From an uncultured Selenomonadaceae bacterium (GTDB taxonomy: Bacteria; Bacillota; Negativicutes; Selenomonadales; Selenomonadaceae), in NCBI GenBank assembly GCA_902778455.1, contig CACYXR010000004.1, positions 140,301-204,300 of the forward strand: 64,000 nucleotides of DNA, in the 5' to 3' direction. Under the pieces are notes generated by a model. That model made no database searches, was not told the origin of the DNA, and saw only the letters and a list, made by a program, of their open reading frames with translations. A program made the position numbers and the translations under genes. Below are positions 26,886 to 36,061 of the stretch, piece after piece. Position 1 is the stretch's first letter; each line of letters opens with the position of its first letter.

Positions 26886-26997
26886 TTGCTTCCCCCGCCC
26901 TGTTTAGGTAGTTATACTGAACACTTATTTATTTCGACACGAATGACAAAATCCCTTCTCCCGTATCGGAAAAATCTTTTGAGAACCCCCTTCTAAT

Positions 26998-27026
26998 AGT
27001 ATATAGAAAAAGCCTCATTCGCACAA
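26998..27026 (-). promoter_or_regulatory. Promoter of the REC-CheX/cheX unit
   Basis: Minus strand TTGTGC, 17 bp, TATACT, about 110 bp upstream of the first gene. Confidence 0.6.
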
Positions 27027-27051
27027 GGGCATTTCTCCTATTTTTTCATTT

Positions 27052-28437
27052 TTACCCCATCCGCGACAGAATCGTCCGGGCGACATATACGCCGCTGGCG
27101 CCCGCCTGCGAAAGCCCCCGTGTGACGCCCGCTCCGTCGCCTGCCGCAAAAATATTTTTCAGAGGCATTTCCAGTTCCTTCGTCAGCGTAATCCGTGAGC
27201 TGTAGAACTTAACCTCGACGCCGTAGAGCAGCGTATCGTCGTTCGTCATGCCCGGCGCGATATTGTTCAGAGCCTGGATCATCTCGAGAATATTGTCGAG
27301 ATGCCGCTTCGGCAGCACCAGCGAAAGATCGCCCGGCGTCGCCTGCAAGGTCGGCTTCGTGAAGCTCTTGGACAGCCGGTCCATATCAGTGCGCCTCCCC
27401 TTGAACAGGTCGCCGTACCGTTGGAGCAGCGCGCCCCCCGCCAGCATGTTCGAGAACGAGGCAATCCGCTTGCCGTATTTGTATGGTTCCTTGAACGGCT
27501 CGGTAAAACGGTTCGATACCAGAAGCGCGAAATTCGTGTTATGACTTTGCAGCTTCGGGTCGCTGTAAGAGTGGCCGTTTACCGTCATGACGCCGTCGGT
27601 GTTTTCCATGACCACATGGCCGTGGGGATTCATGCAGAACGTCCGCACAAGGTCGCCGTACCGCTTCGTGCGGTAGACCAGCTTCGCCTCGTAAACCTTC
27701 GATGTGATATGGTCCCAGATCTCGTCGGGCACCTCAACCCGCACGCCCACGTCCACCTGGTTGTTCAAGAGCTCGACACCGAGGCGGCGGCACTCGTCGC
27801 TGAACCACTCCGCCCCGGCGCGTCCCGGCGCGACAATCAGATACTCCGCTTCAATGCGCTCGCCGTTTTCGAGGATAAGCGCGTTCGTGCCAGCGCTGTC
27901 GGTCTCGATTTTCGAGACCGGCGAAAGAAAACGGAACTCCGCTTTTTCTTTCAAGCCGCCGTACATCTTGCGCAGCATATTCACATTGTTCTCCGTACCG
28001 AGATGGCGCACGCTGGCGTCGAGAAGATGAAGATCGTATGCCAGCGCAAATTTTTTGATCTCGCTGCCTTCGGTGGTGAAAACCTTGGACGGCGCTCCGT
28101 TCTTTTGGTTGATCTCGTCAACATAATAGATCAGCTTCATGACCTCGTCGTCGTCCAGGTATTCGTTGAGCCAGCCGCCGAACTGCGTCGTGAAATTGTA
28201 CTTGCCGTCGGAAAACGCCCCGGCGCCGCCGAAGCCGCGCATAATGCTGCAAGGCACGCAGCCGATGCACCGCTTGACCTTTCCCTGCGCGATTGGGCAG
28301 CTCCGCTGGTCAATATCCTTGCCGCTCTCGAGAACAATGACTTTCAATTCCGGCTTTTTCGCCAAAAGCTCATAGGCCGCGAAAGAGCCCGCAGGCCCCG
28401 CGCCCACAATGGCCACGTCATATTGCTTCGCACCCAT
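27052..28437 (-). CDS. FAD-dependent dehydrogenase (COG2509-like)
   Basis: About 461 residues with an N-terminal FAD-binding Rossmann motif (VAIVGAGPAGSFAAYEL) and a C-terminal AAGDGAGVTRGLSQAG FAD-contact motif. A cysteine-bearing segment (SCPIAQGKVKRCIGCVPC) follows the first strands. This is the pattern of the FAD-dependent dehydrogenase family sometimes listed near geranylgeranyl reductases; the substrate is not known. The ATG at 28437 follows GGGAGAGG, so the longer in-frame start is rejected. It is divergent from putP. Confidence 0.85.
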   Translation of the reverse strand: MGAKQYDVAIVGAGPAGSFAAYELLAKKPELKVIVLESGKDIDQRSCPIAQGKVKRCIGCVPCSIMRGFGGAGAFSDGKYNFTTQFGGWLNEYLDDDEVMKLIYYVDEINQKNGAPSKVFTTEGSEIKKFALAYDLHLLDASVRHLGTENNVNMLRKMYGGLKEKAEFRFLSPVSKIETDSAGTNALILENGERIEAEYLIVAPGRAGAEWFSDECRRLGVELLNNQVDVGVRVEVPDEIWDHITSKVYEAKLVYRTKRYGDLVRTFCMNPHGHVVMENTDGVMTVNGHSYSDPKLQSHNTNFALLVSNRFTEPFKEPYKYGKRIASFSNMLAGGALLQRYGDLFKGRRTDMDRLSKSFTKPTLQATPGDLSLVLPKRHLDNILEMIQALNNIAPGMTNDDTLLYGVEVKFYSSRITLTKELEMPLKNIFAAGDGAGVTRGLSQAGASGVYVARTILSRMG

Positions 28438-28473
28438 TCGTTTCCTCTCCCCGTATTCACACTTCACTTCTAT

Positions 28474-28479
28474 ATTATA
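28474..28479 (-). promoter_or_regulatory. Extended -10 box of the FAD dehydrogenase gene
   Basis: TGATATAAT on the minus strand (TG-n-TATAAT), about 40 bp before the start codon; no good -35 seen. Confidence 0.5.
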
Positions 28480-28503
28480 TCATATTTTTCGTTTTCTTTC
28501 CAC

Positions 28504-28659
28504 GGAACTGTTACGAATGATCCTTGCATTAGGACTTGTCTAAATCTCCGTGTGCCTCGTTGTCGTCAGTCGCCACAGCACCACTATGACGCCCTTCTCC
28601 GCCTCGCACACGATAATTTAACCCGCGCCCTATTTGCAAGTATATTTCTGCACAGTTCC
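28504..28659. repeat. Palindromic repeat, family A copy 2
   Basis: 156 bp segment bounded by GGAACTGT and ACAGTTCC. The interior shares TTATCG and A-rich inner ends with copy 1 but is longer. It fills most of the divergent gap between the FAD dehydrogenase and putP. Confidence 0.5.
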
Positions 28660-28663
28660 TCGC

Positions 28664-28693
28664 TTGCGCTCCCCCTGCCTTATTATGTATAAT
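28664..28693 (+). promoter_or_regulatory. Promoter of putP
   Basis: TTGCGC, 18 bp, TATAAT on the plus strand, followed by AGGAGGG at 28712-28718. It lies immediately outside the family A repeat. Confidence 0.7.
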
Positions 28694-28726
28694 AGGACTT
28701 ATCATTGAATCAGGAGGGATTTTTCC

Positions 28727-30205
28727 TTGTCTCAGAATATTTCCATCGTTGCCGCATTCATCATCTACCTTTCCGTGATGATGTTCATCGGCATTTATTT
28801 TTACCGTCGGACACAAAATATGTCCGACTACATCCTCGGCAGCCGGAAGCTCGGCGCGTGGGTCATCTCCATGAGCGCCGAGGCCTCCGACATGAGCGGC
28901 TGGATGCTGATGGGCCTGCCGGGCTACGCGTATATCGCCGGGCTGAACGCGGGCTGGATCGCCCTCGGTCTCGGGCTCGGCACATGGGCGAACTGGAAGC
29001 TTGTCGCCGCACGGCTCCGGAAATACACCGAGCTGGCGAACAACTCGCTGACGCTGCCGGACTTCCTGCTCAACCGCTATCAGGACAAAAGCAATCTCTT
29101 ACGGATTGTCCCTGCCGTTTTCATTTTGATTTTCTTCATTATATACACCTCATCCAGCTTCGTCGCCAGCGGCAAGCTGTTCGAGACAGTCTTCGGACTT
29201 CCCTATGTCTGGGCGCTGGTCCTCGGCGGCGCTGTCGTCATTTTCTACACCAGCGTCGGTGGTTTCCTCGCCGTGGTCTGGACCGACTTCATCCAGGGCA
29301 TCATGATGTTCTGCGCGATCTTCCTCGTTCCCGTCATGGCGGCCTACGCTCTCGGCGGAATCTCCGCCACGGAAAGCGCCATCCTCGCCTCCAACCCGAA
29401 CTTTTTCGCGCCGCTGACGAAGCCCGACGGCTCCGCCATGACATTCGTCGAGCTGATTTCCCTGCTGGGCTGGGGACTCGGCTACTTCGGCCAGCCGCAT
29501 ATCCTCGTCCGGTTCATGGCGATCCGTTCCCTCGGCGCCCTTCGCCATGCTACGCGGATCGCGATGACATGGGTCGTCGTTTCCCTGGCCGCCGCCGTGC
29601 TTGTAGGCATGGTCGGACGTCCGTTCCTCGCCAATGAATTGACGGGCGCAGGCGCCGAAAAAGTTTTCCTGGTCATGACGCATGAACTGTTCTCCCCGTT
29701 CTTCGCGGGCATCATTCTTTCCGCCGTGCTGGCGGCCATCATGAGCACCGTTTCTTCCCAGCTTCTCGTCGCATCCTCCGCCTTCGCACAGGATCTTTAC
29801 CACACCATGCTGCGGAAGGACGCAAGCGAAAACGAACTGGTCTGGGTCAACCGGATTTCCACCTTTGCGATCGCGGCCATCGCCATGGTGCTGGCGCTGA
29901 ATCCCGACAGCTTTATCCTCGACATCGTTGCTTACGCATGGGCAGGCTTCGGCGCGGCCTTCGGCCCGGCGATTCTCGCGTCGCTGTTCTGGCGACGCGC
30001 GACACGGAACGGTGTCCTCGCCGGCATCGTCGTCGGCGGCCTCACTGTCCTGATCTGGAAACAACTCGCGCTGTTCGGCCTCTACGAGATTATCCCCGGC
30101 TTCTTCCTGTCCGCCCTCGCGATTTACATCGTAAGCAGAACGGACGCGCCGCCCTCGGAGGAAATCACCGCCGTGTTCGACGAAGTGGAAAAAAGCGGAA
30201 TATAA
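28727..30205 (+). CDS. putP: Sodium/proline symporter
   Basis: This 492-residue solute:sodium symporter has about 13 membrane helices. The N-terminal region with YRRTQNMSDYILGSRKLG and EASDMSGWMLMGLPG is characteristic of PutP, and the Na+-binding helix 8 region with SSQLLVASSAF is present. It starts with TTG, 8 bp after AGGAGGG. It ends at a strong terminator and is a single-gene unit. Proline uptake driven by sodium fits with a possible sodium economy in this organism. Confidence 0.92.
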   Translation: MSQNISIVAAFIIYLSVMMFIGIYFYRRTQNMSDYILGSRKLGAWVISMSAEASDMSGWMLMGLPGYAYIAGLNAGWIALGLGLGTWANWKLVAARLRKYTELANNSLTLPDFLLNRYQDKSNLLRIVPAVFILIFFIIYTSSSFVASGKLFETVFGLPYVWALVLGGAVVIFYTSVGGFLAVVWTDFIQGIMMFCAIFLVPVMAAYALGGISATESAILASNPNFFAPLTKPDGSAMTFVELISLLGWGLGYFGQPHILVRFMAIRSLGALRHATRIAMTWVVVSLAAAVLVGMVGRPFLANELTGAGAEKVFLVMTHELFSPFFAGIILSAVLAAIMSTVSSQLLVASSAFAQDLYHTMLRKDASENELVWVNRISTFAIAAIAMVLALNPDSFILDIVAYAWAGFGAAFGPAILASLFWRRATRNGVLAGIVVGGLTVLIWKQLALFGLYEIIPGFFLSALAIYIVSRTDAPPSEEITAVFDEVEKSGI

Positions 30206-30212
30206 GCGAAAA

Positions 30213-30250
30213 ATGCCCCTACGCTTTCAGCCGAAGCGCAGGGGCATTTC
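30213..30250 (+). terminator. Terminator after putP
   Basis: Stem ATGCCCCT-CGCTT / AAGCG-AGGGGCAT followed by TTTCTG. Confidence 0.8.
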
Positions 30251-30266
30251 TGTATCCGTGTTTGCT

Positions 30267-31238
30267 CTATTTTGTTCTCGCGCCTACCGCCGACGGGCCG
30301 CCGTTGGCCTCGTCCTTCGGCTTCCCCCTTGCGATCAGGTACAGCGGGCGTCCCTTCGTTTCCTCGAAAATGCGTCCGATATACTCGCCCATGATGCCGA
30401 GGATGATGAGCTGGAATCCTCCGAAGAACAGCACGCAGCCCAGGATGGTCGCCCAGCCTGGGACAGCGTCGTTCTCGATATACTTGACGAATAACACATG
30501 CAGGAACAAGCAGAAGCTGACAAAGCCGCAGAACACGCCGCCGTAAAGGGCGAACCGGAGCGGCAGCGTCGAATAGGCGAGGATCCCGTCCAGCGCGAAA
30601 TGCAGCATTTTCCGCGGCGAGAATTTCGACACACCGGCAAAGCGCGGCGGCGCGACGAACTCGATTTTCTTCTGCCGGTAGCCCATGGCGCCCACCATGC
30701 CGCGGATGAATCGCGCATGCTCGCGGTAACGGCGGAACGCCCGCACCACGACGCCGTCCATCAGCCGGAAGTCGGAGCCGCCGGGCTGGATCGGAACCGT
30801 GGAAATCATGTTCAGCAGCTTGTAATAGAGATTCGACGTCGCTTTCTTGATGAACGAGACGCCCTCCGTGGTCTTGCGGATCGTCTGCACGACCTCATAG
30901 CCGTTTTCCCACTCCGCTAGAAGCGTCGGAATCATTTCCGGCGGATGCTGCATGTCGCCGTCCATCATGATGACCGCGTCGCCGTCCGCGTAATCGAGGC
31001 CGCAGGTCAGCGCAAGCTGGTGGCCGGAGTTCCGCGCGAGAAAAATCGGCTGCACCCGCTCGTCCTCCTGCTCCAGCGCGTGCAGAATGCTCCGGCTGGA
31101 ATCCGTCGAACCGTCGTCGACGAAGATCAGCTCAAAGGTATAAGGCAGCGGTTCCATCACCGCCCGAATCGCCTCGTAAAAGTGCCGGATATTCACTTCC
31201 TCGTTGTAAACCGGCACCACAATCGAAATCAGCTTCAA
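30267..31238 (-). CDS. Family 2 glycosyltransferase, GtrB/ArnC-like
   Basis: The 323-residue enzyme has a GT-A domain: ISIVVPVYNEE, FVDDGSTDSS and MDGDMQHPPE (metal site). Two membrane helices follow near residues 230-300, the layout of polyprenyl-phosphate sugar transferases such as GtrB, DPM1-like and ArnC. It would transfer a sugar to undecaprenyl phosphate at the cytoplasmic face. The start is a TTG at 31238 after AAGGGG; upstream frames lack a good site. No linked flippase is visible, so the cargo sugar is unknown. Confidence 0.88.
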   Translation of the reverse strand: MKLISIVVPVYNEEVNIRHFYEAIRAVMEPLPYTFELIFVDDGSTDSSRSILHALEQEDERVQPIFLARNSGHQLALTCGLDYADGDAVIMMDGDMQHPPEMIPTLLAEWENGYEVVQTIRKTTEGVSFIKKATSNLYYKLLNMISTVPIQPGGSDFRLMDGVVVRAFRRYREHARFIRGMVGAMGYRQKKIEFVAPPRFAGVSKFSPRKMLHFALDGILAYSTLPLRFALYGGVFCGFVSFCLFLHVLFVKYIENDAVPGWATILGCVLFFGGFQLIILGIMGEYIGRIFEETKGRPLYLIARGKPKDEANGGPSAVGARTK

Positions 31239-31315
31239 GAAATCCCCTTCTCTTTGTAGAAAAATTGCCTTGCCTATCATATCACATCCGCCGCACGAAA
31301 ACAACGAACCCATAG

Positions 31316-31350
31316 AAAAGCCGCCGCGCGATTTTTGCGCGGCGGCTTCT
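31316..31350 (-). terminator. Terminator after cheV
   Basis: Ten-base perfect stem GCCGCCGCGC / GCGCGGCGGC; a T-rich tail follows on the minus strand. Confidence 0.8.
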
Positions 31351-31366
31351 TTCTTAATCTTCCCTG

Positions 31367-32302
31367 TCAGTCGTCCTGCTTTTTCTTGACGCCGAAAATC
31401 AGATCGTCCAAAAGACCAATCAACTGGTTGATCTCCGGCTTCGCGATCTGGCCGTTGGCGCCCAGTTCGTTGCCCTTGCGGCGCATTTCCTCGTTGATCA
31501 GCGAGGAGAACAGCACGACGGGGATGTCATGCAGACGATCGTTCTCGCGAATCAGCTTCAGCAAACGATGGCCGTCCATCTGCGGCATTTCAATATCGGT
31601 GACGACGAGGCGGACGAGGGTTTCTATCGGCGCGTCCTTCTTGGCCAGCGCTTCGAGATAGTCCCAAGCCTCCTTGCCGTTCGCGTATGGCTTGACGTAA
31701 ACGTAACCGGACTCGTGCAGCGTCGTGGTCAAGAGGTCGCGCAGCATCGGCGAGTCCTCTGCGACGACGATATGCTCCTTCGAACGGCGCTCCTTCAGGT
31801 CGGCCTCCGCCTCCTCGAAGGTGGTCAGCTTCGCGTTGATTTCCGGATTGACCTCGGCGATAATCGTCTCAAAGTCAAGCAGCAATACGATTTTCTCGCC
31901 AAACTTCACGATGCCGACGACGCGGGACTGATCGCCGACCTCCGGCGCCGGTTCCATGTCCTTCCACGACACGCGATGGATGCGGGACACGTTGTCGACC
32001 AGGAAGCCGATATAGTAAGCGTTGATTTCCGTGACGATGATGTTCTTCGCACGCTCCGTGCCTCCGACGTTCAGGCAGCGCGGCAGGTTGACGAGCGGCA
32101 TGGAACGCCCGCGCAGCGTGAACAAACCGTCAATATATGGATGGGCCTGCGGCATTTCCGTGACCGGGAAATCCGCCGCCGTAATGACCTCGCGCACCTT
32201 CGCGACGTTGATTCCGTAGTTGACGTCGCCAATGCCAAACTCGACGATTTCAAATTCGTTCGTCCCTGTTTCCAGAAGGATGCCTTTTTTGTCCTCTGCC
32301 AT
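31367..32302 (-). CDS. cheV: Chemotaxis coupling protein CheV
   Basis: The 311-residue protein has an N-terminal CheW-like domain (IVEFGIGDVNYGINVAKVREV; the loop LRGRSMPLVNL is the CheW signature) and a C-terminal receiver (VVAEDSPMLRDLL, DIEMPQMDG with the phosphoacceptor Asp, and a Lys in IAKPE). CheV couples receptors to CheA and is tuned by phosphorylation. The ATG at 32302 is preferred; a frame opening at 32356 would add an unlikely N-terminal tail. It has its own promoter and terminator. Confidence 0.93.
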   Translation of the reverse strand: MAEDKKGILLETGTNEFEIVEFGIGDVNYGINVAKVREVITAADFPVTEMPQAHPYIDGLFTLRGRSMPLVNLPRCLNVGGTERAKNIIVTEINAYYIGFLVDNVSRIHRVSWKDMEPAPEVGDQSRVVGIVKFGEKIVLLLDFETIIAEVNPEINAKLTTFEEAEADLKERRSKEHIVVAEDSPMLRDLLTTTLHESGYVYVKPYANGKEAWDYLEALAKKDAPIETLVRLVVTDIEMPQMDGHRLLKLIRENDRLHDIPVVLFSSLINEEMRRKGNELGANGQIAKPEINQLIGLLDDLIFGVKKKQDD

Positions 32303-32427
32303 GCAATCGCCCCCAAAATCTCCCCCGCCCCGCACGAGACGGAAGTTCTCATACAATGATAATTCGCCATGTGCGAAAAATTTCCTGCTTTACTCTAAAA
32401 AAAGCTTTTTCGCATAACTCCCTGTGT

Positions 32428-32457
32428 ATTATATCATAGCTGTCAGAAATTTTACAA
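32428..32457 (-). promoter_or_regulatory. Promoter of cheV
   Basis: Minus strand TTGTAA, 18 bp, TATAAT with the extended TGA-TATAAT form. Confidence 0.65.
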
Positions 32458-32476
32458 CGCTTTCTTCATTTCTTTT

Positions 32477-33430
32477 TCATTTCTTTTGGGAATCTTCGAT
32501 ATTTGCTTCCCCGTTTCCCAGCATGAATGTCCAGCCGTCCCGCTGCTCAATTTTTCCTTCCTTCAGCAGACGGCCGAGGGCGCGCTTGAACGCCGCCTTA
32601 CTGACGCCGAACTTGTCGCGGATGATTTCCGGCGAGGTTTCGTCGCTGTAAGGCATCCGCCCATGACGTTCCCGCATCAGCGCAAGGATCGCGTCGCTGT
32701 CCGTAACCAACGCCTTTTCCTTGATCTCGCGAAGTGAGGCGTTGAGCCGCCCGTCCTCCCGCAGGAAAGTCACGCGTGCCGTAACGGTCTCGCCGACCCG
32801 CGGACGCGTTTTCATTTCCCGGTTGTCGATGAATACGATATAGCGCTCCCTGGAAAACAGGAACGCCCCCTTATCCGTGTAATTGTAGATTTCCCCTGTT
32901 ACGCTGTCGCCGACCTTGACGCCCTCGGCGGGCTTCGAAGCGCGGCGCATCTCGTCCTCGACCTCCATGGTCACGGCAAGGCGTCCCGATTTGTCAGTGT
33001 AAAGCTTCGCCCAGACGCGCTCGCCGATCCGGGGCCGCCCGCGCATCTCGGCGAAGGGCATGAAAATCCCCCGCTCCGCGCCGACGTCAAGAAACGCGCC
33101 GTCCTTGCTGACATTGACGACCTTCATCCGCGCAATCTGCCCTTCCTTCATCTTCGGCACTCGCATGCTGGCGGTCAGGCGGCGCTTCGGATCGCGATAG
33201 AGAAAGACCTCGACCTCGTCGCCGACGGCGACGGGCGCTGTCTGCTGCTGCGTATGCAAAAGCACGTCGTCGCTGGTATTGCCCGTTTCCGCATCCAGGA
33301 ACGCCCCCATCTCGCCGAGCCGCACGACGCGCATGGTCGCCACCATGCCCTCATGGACAGTCCGCCGCTTGCGCGTGGGGATTTGCTGCTCCTCCCCGAA
33401 TTCCGTCATATGGTTTTGCTCGTCCGTCAT
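32477..33430 (-). CDS. cvfB: S1 RNA-binding domain protein, CvfB-like
   Basis: The 317-residue protein has several S1-type beta-barrel domains (repeats with GAFLDAE, GAFLDVGAERGIFMP, GAFLFSRERYIVFI) and a C-terminal winged helix (IIRDKFGVSKAAFKRALGRLL). This is the layout of CvfB/YitL, an RNA-binding virulence regulator of Staphylococcus and relatives. It starts 3 bp after rsfS and ends the proA-to-cvfB gene run. The target RNAs are unknown. Confidence 0.88.
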   Translation of the reverse strand: MTDEQNHMTEFGEEQQIPTRKRRTVHEGMVATMRVVRLGEMGAFLDAETGNTSDDVLLHTQQQTAPVAVGDEVEVFLYRDPKRRLTASMRVPKMKEGQIARMKVVNVSKDGAFLDVGAERGIFMPFAEMRGRPRIGERVWAKLYTDKSGRLAVTMEVEDEMRRASKPAEGVKVGDSVTGEIYNYTDKGAFLFSRERYIVFIDNREMKTRPRVGETVTARVTFLREDGRLNASLREIKEKALVTDSDAILALMRERHGRMPYSDETSPEIIRDKFGVSKAAFKRALGRLLKEGKIEQRDGWTFMLGNGEANIEDSQKK

Positions 33431-33433
33431 CGA

Positions 33434-33784
33434 TCAATCCTCGTAAGGCGTCAGCTCCGCATCGCCCCAAAGCTGCTCCAGCGCATAATATTCGCGGCTG
33501 TCGCGAGTAAAGACGTGCAGCACGCAGTCGCCATAGTCCATCAGAATCCATTCACCTTCGCGGTAGCCCTCCTTGTGGCTGAACGGGACGCCCGCCTCGT
33601 CCAGTTTTTCCTCCACCGCATCGGCGATGGCGCGAGTCTGGGTCGTCGAGTTCGCCGAGCAGACGACGAAATAATCGGTTGCGACTGTCAGCCCCTCCAT
33701 CTTCATCAGAACGATGTCGTGCGCTTTCTTGCTGCTGGCCGCCTCGGCAATCGCCTCGGCCAGCTCTTTCGATGTGGCAAACAA
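33434..33784 (-). CDS. rsfS: Ribosomal silencing factor RsfS
   Basis: This 116-residue DUF143 protein blocks joining of ribosomal subunits by binding L14 when nutrients are low. The core VATDYFVVCSANSTTQTRAIA and the C-terminal WILMDYGDCVLHVF are the family signatures. It sits in the conserved nadD-yqeK-LCP-rsfS block. Confidence 0.95.
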   Translation of the reverse strand: MFATSKELAEAIAEAASSKKAHDIVLMKMEGLTVATDYFVVCSANSTTQTRAIADAVEEKLDEAGVPFSHKEGYREGEWILMDYGDCVLHVFTRDSREYYALEQLWGDAELTPYED

Positions 33785-33810
33785 ATGGTTTCCTCCTTTT
33801 CTTCCTGAAA

Positions 33811-34821
33811 CTATTTATTCTCTGTCTCCGCGTTTTCCTCTGCCTTCGGGAAAAGCGTTTTCATTTTTGCCGTGATGTGCTCCCTGTCGGGCATCCAGAT
33901 ACTTTCATCGCCCGCATAAGGCGAGCCCGGCAACATGATCGTCTCGGGGTCTTCCTTCGAGAGTATCTGCAAAACCTCCGCCAAATGCGCGCTGTCCCAG
34001 ACCTCAACATTGGTATCGACCTGCTCCTGCAAAATCTTCATCAACGCCGGCAAGTGCCCCAAGGTGTTCACATTCAGCAGCCGCGTGTACAGTGCCTTCA
34101 GGAAACGGTGCTGCCGCTGAACGCGGCCGACGTCCCCCAGCTCGCCGCTTCGATACCGCAGATATTTTTGCGCGGTATCGCCGTCCATGTGCTGAACCCC
34201 CTGCGGGATATGGATGGAAAGCCCGAGTTCAGGGTCCTCGTAGTCCATGCGCATTTCGACGTAAACGTCGATCCCGCCCAGCGCATCGATGAAATCGTCC
34301 AGCGCTTTCGTGTCCATGACGACATAATAATGGATGGAAACGCCCAAAAGATTGCGCACGGCATCAGTCATGCCCGAAACGCCAATCTCGGAATATTTTT
34401 CGCCGAGCCGCTCCCATGTCTTGCCGTCCGCCGCCGTCACCACCGTGCCGCGGGGGATCGAGATGATACGCACTTTCCCTGTCGCATTGTCAAGGCTGAC
34501 CAGCAACATAGTATCCGCATGGCCGCCGCTGAAGTCGCCGCCCCGGTCCACGCCGAGCACCAGAATATTCATGTACGACTCGAACTTCTCATCCAGCGGC
34601 ACGCGCGCCGCATCCCGCCGCTCGCGGTAATTCTCATATTTCGCATGATACTCTCGGTAGACCGCCGCGCCCCTGCAAAGCTCCAGCCAGGACGCCCATC
34701 CGACGGCGACGAGGACACAAAGAAGCAAGGCGAGCCTGATGAGGCCGAAGATCGCGCGGAGCAGCCGTTTCCTGCGCTTCGCGCGTATATTGTTCCGCGT
34801 CTCGCTGTGCTTTTTCGTCAT
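33811..34821 (-). CDS. LytR-CpsA-Psr family glycopolymer transferase
   Basis: The 336-residue protein has a basic cytoplasmic N-terminus, one membrane helix (about residues 22-45) and an extracellular LCP domain with NILVLGVDRGG, HADTMLLVSLD, ISIPRGTVV and YLRYRSGELGDVGRVQRQ. LCP enzymes transfer lipid-linked polymers to the peptidoglycan. It lies 26 bp upstream of rsfS. The attached polymer cannot be told. Confidence 0.93.
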   Translation of the reverse strand: MTKKHSETRNNIRAKRRKRLLRAIFGLIRLALLLCVLVAVGWASWLELCRGAAVYREYHAKYENYRERRDAARVPLDEKFESYMNILVLGVDRGGDFSGGHADTMLLVSLDNATGKVRIISIPRGTVVTAADGKTWERLGEKYSEIGVSGMTDAVRNLLGVSIHYYVVMDTKALDDFIDALGGIDVYVEMRMDYEDPELGLSIHIPQGVQHMDGDTAQKYLRYRSGELGDVGRVQRQHRFLKALYTRLLNVNTLGHLPALMKILQEQVDTNVEVWDSAHLAEVLQILSKEDPETIMLPGSPYAGDESIWMPDREHITAKMKTLFPKAEENAETENK

Positions 34822-34865
34822 CTCGCCCCCTTTCCCGCAAAACCAGTCCCCAATTAAATTTCAAT

Positions 34866-35438
34866 CTAAATCCGGCGTGCCAGCAAAATCTCGTTCCTCG
34901 CCAGCACCGTGTCCGGGTGAACCAAATGGCCTTTCTCCAATACAAAGGCAATCGATCGCGTCAGCCCCGCCAGCGTCATCTCATCCAGCGAAGCGCTGCG
35001 CGCAAGCTCGCGCAATTTTTCGACGCCCGGATAATCCCGCGTCGGCTCCATCATATCCGCGAAATAGATGATTTTATCCAGCTCCGTCATCGAGCTGCCT
35101 CCCACCGTATGCCGCGCAATCGACCGCAGGACTTCTTCATCCTCCACGCCGTAAACTTCCCGGGCGACACAGGCGCCCAGCGGTGCGTGCAGGAGCAGCG
35201 GCATGGCCCGCTCGACTTCGCCGTATGCAATGCCCCGGGCATCCGCCTCCGCCGTCATCGCCTCGTTCGGAAACATCCGCGCGCAGTCGTGCAAAAGCCC
35301 CGCCAAACGCGCCCGGGATTCGTCCGCGCCAAACCGCTTCGCGAGAAACGCCGCCGTGTCCGCGACGCCCAACGAATGCTCATAGCGGCTCTTTTTCAAG
35401 CGGCGGGAAAGCTCCCTCTTCATTCCCTCGTAATTCAT
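34866..35438 (-). CDS. yqeK: YqeK-type HD domain hydrolase
   Basis: This 190-residue HD-domain enzyme has HSLGVADTAAF and GLLHDCAR (metal ligands). YqeK is a symmetric diadenosine tetraphosphate hydrolase in several Firmicutes. The ATG at 35438 overlaps the nadD stop codon by one base (TGATG), so translation is coupled. nadD-yqeK pairing is widely conserved. Confidence 0.93.
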   Translation of the reverse strand: MNYEGMKRELSRRLKKSRYEHSLGVADTAAFLAKRFGADESRARLAGLLHDCARMFPNEAMTAEADARGIAYGEVERAMPLLLHAPLGACVAREVYGVEDEEVLRSIARHTVGGSSMTELDKIIYFADMMEPTRDYPGVEKLRELARSASLDEMTLAGLTRSIAFVLEKGHLVHPDTVLARNEILLARRI

Positions 35439-36052
35439 CAGCGATACAGACCTTTTTTGTAAATGTACTGCTCCACCTCGCGGGGCACGATGTACCGGAT
35501 CGAGGCTCCGCGGGCGACGCGTTCGCGAATATCCGTCGACGAGATTTCCAGCTCCGGCGTGTTCAGCAGGTGAATCTGCCGCACGCCGAGGTCGCCCAAG
35601 AGCGCGCGAGTCTTTTCCACGTCGGGACGGCAGCCGGGACGGGATGCCGCAATGAACGGGCAGATTTCCAAAAGCTCCTCGATACGTTCCCAAGTGTGGA
35701 TTTCACGGACAATATCCGTGCCCGCGATAAAGAAAAATTCCGTATCGCCGCCGGACGCCCGCATAAGCGCGCGCACCGTGTCGATGCTGTAGGACGGCCC
35801 CTCGCGGCGCATCTCGATATCCGAGACCTCGAAGGTGGGATTTGAGCAGGTTGCCAGCACCGTCATCAGATAACGGTCCTCGGCGGGGGAAATTTTGCGC
35901 CCCAATTTGTGCGGCGGCTGCGCAGCGGGAATGAACAGTACCGTTTCCAGTTCGTACTCGTCCCGCACCGCCTCTGCCAGCATCAGATGACCGATATGGA
36001 TCGGGTCGAAGGTGCCGCCGAGAATGCCGACGCGATGTTTTGTCTCTGCCAT
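35438..36052 (-). CDS. nadD: Nicotinate-nucleotide adenylyltransferase
   Basis: The 204-residue enzyme makes NaAD in NAD synthesis. Motifs are GGTFDPIHIGHLMLAE (nucleotide binding) and the C-terminal ISSTDIRERV. GAGGGAG lies 4 bp before the ATG. It follows the 50-residue membrane protein gene by 9 bp and overlaps yqeK. Confidence 0.96.
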   Translation of the reverse strand: MAETKHRVGILGGTFDPIHIGHLMLAEAVRDEYELETVLFIPAAQPPHKLGRKISPAEDRYLMTVLATCSNPTFEVSDIEMRREGPSYSIDTVRALMRASGGDTEFFFIAGTDIVREIHTWERIEELLEICPFIAASRPGCRPDVEKTRALLGDLGVRQIHLLNTPELEISSTDIRERVARGASIRYIVPREVEQYIYKKGLYR

Positions 36053-36061
36053 AGAGCTCCC

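Noticed and set aside
28705..29637. Overlapping plus-strand frame at the start of putP
   Set aside because: It lies in another frame of the same DNA, and its translation is low-complexity Arg/His-rich. putP has the promoter, ribosome site and domains.
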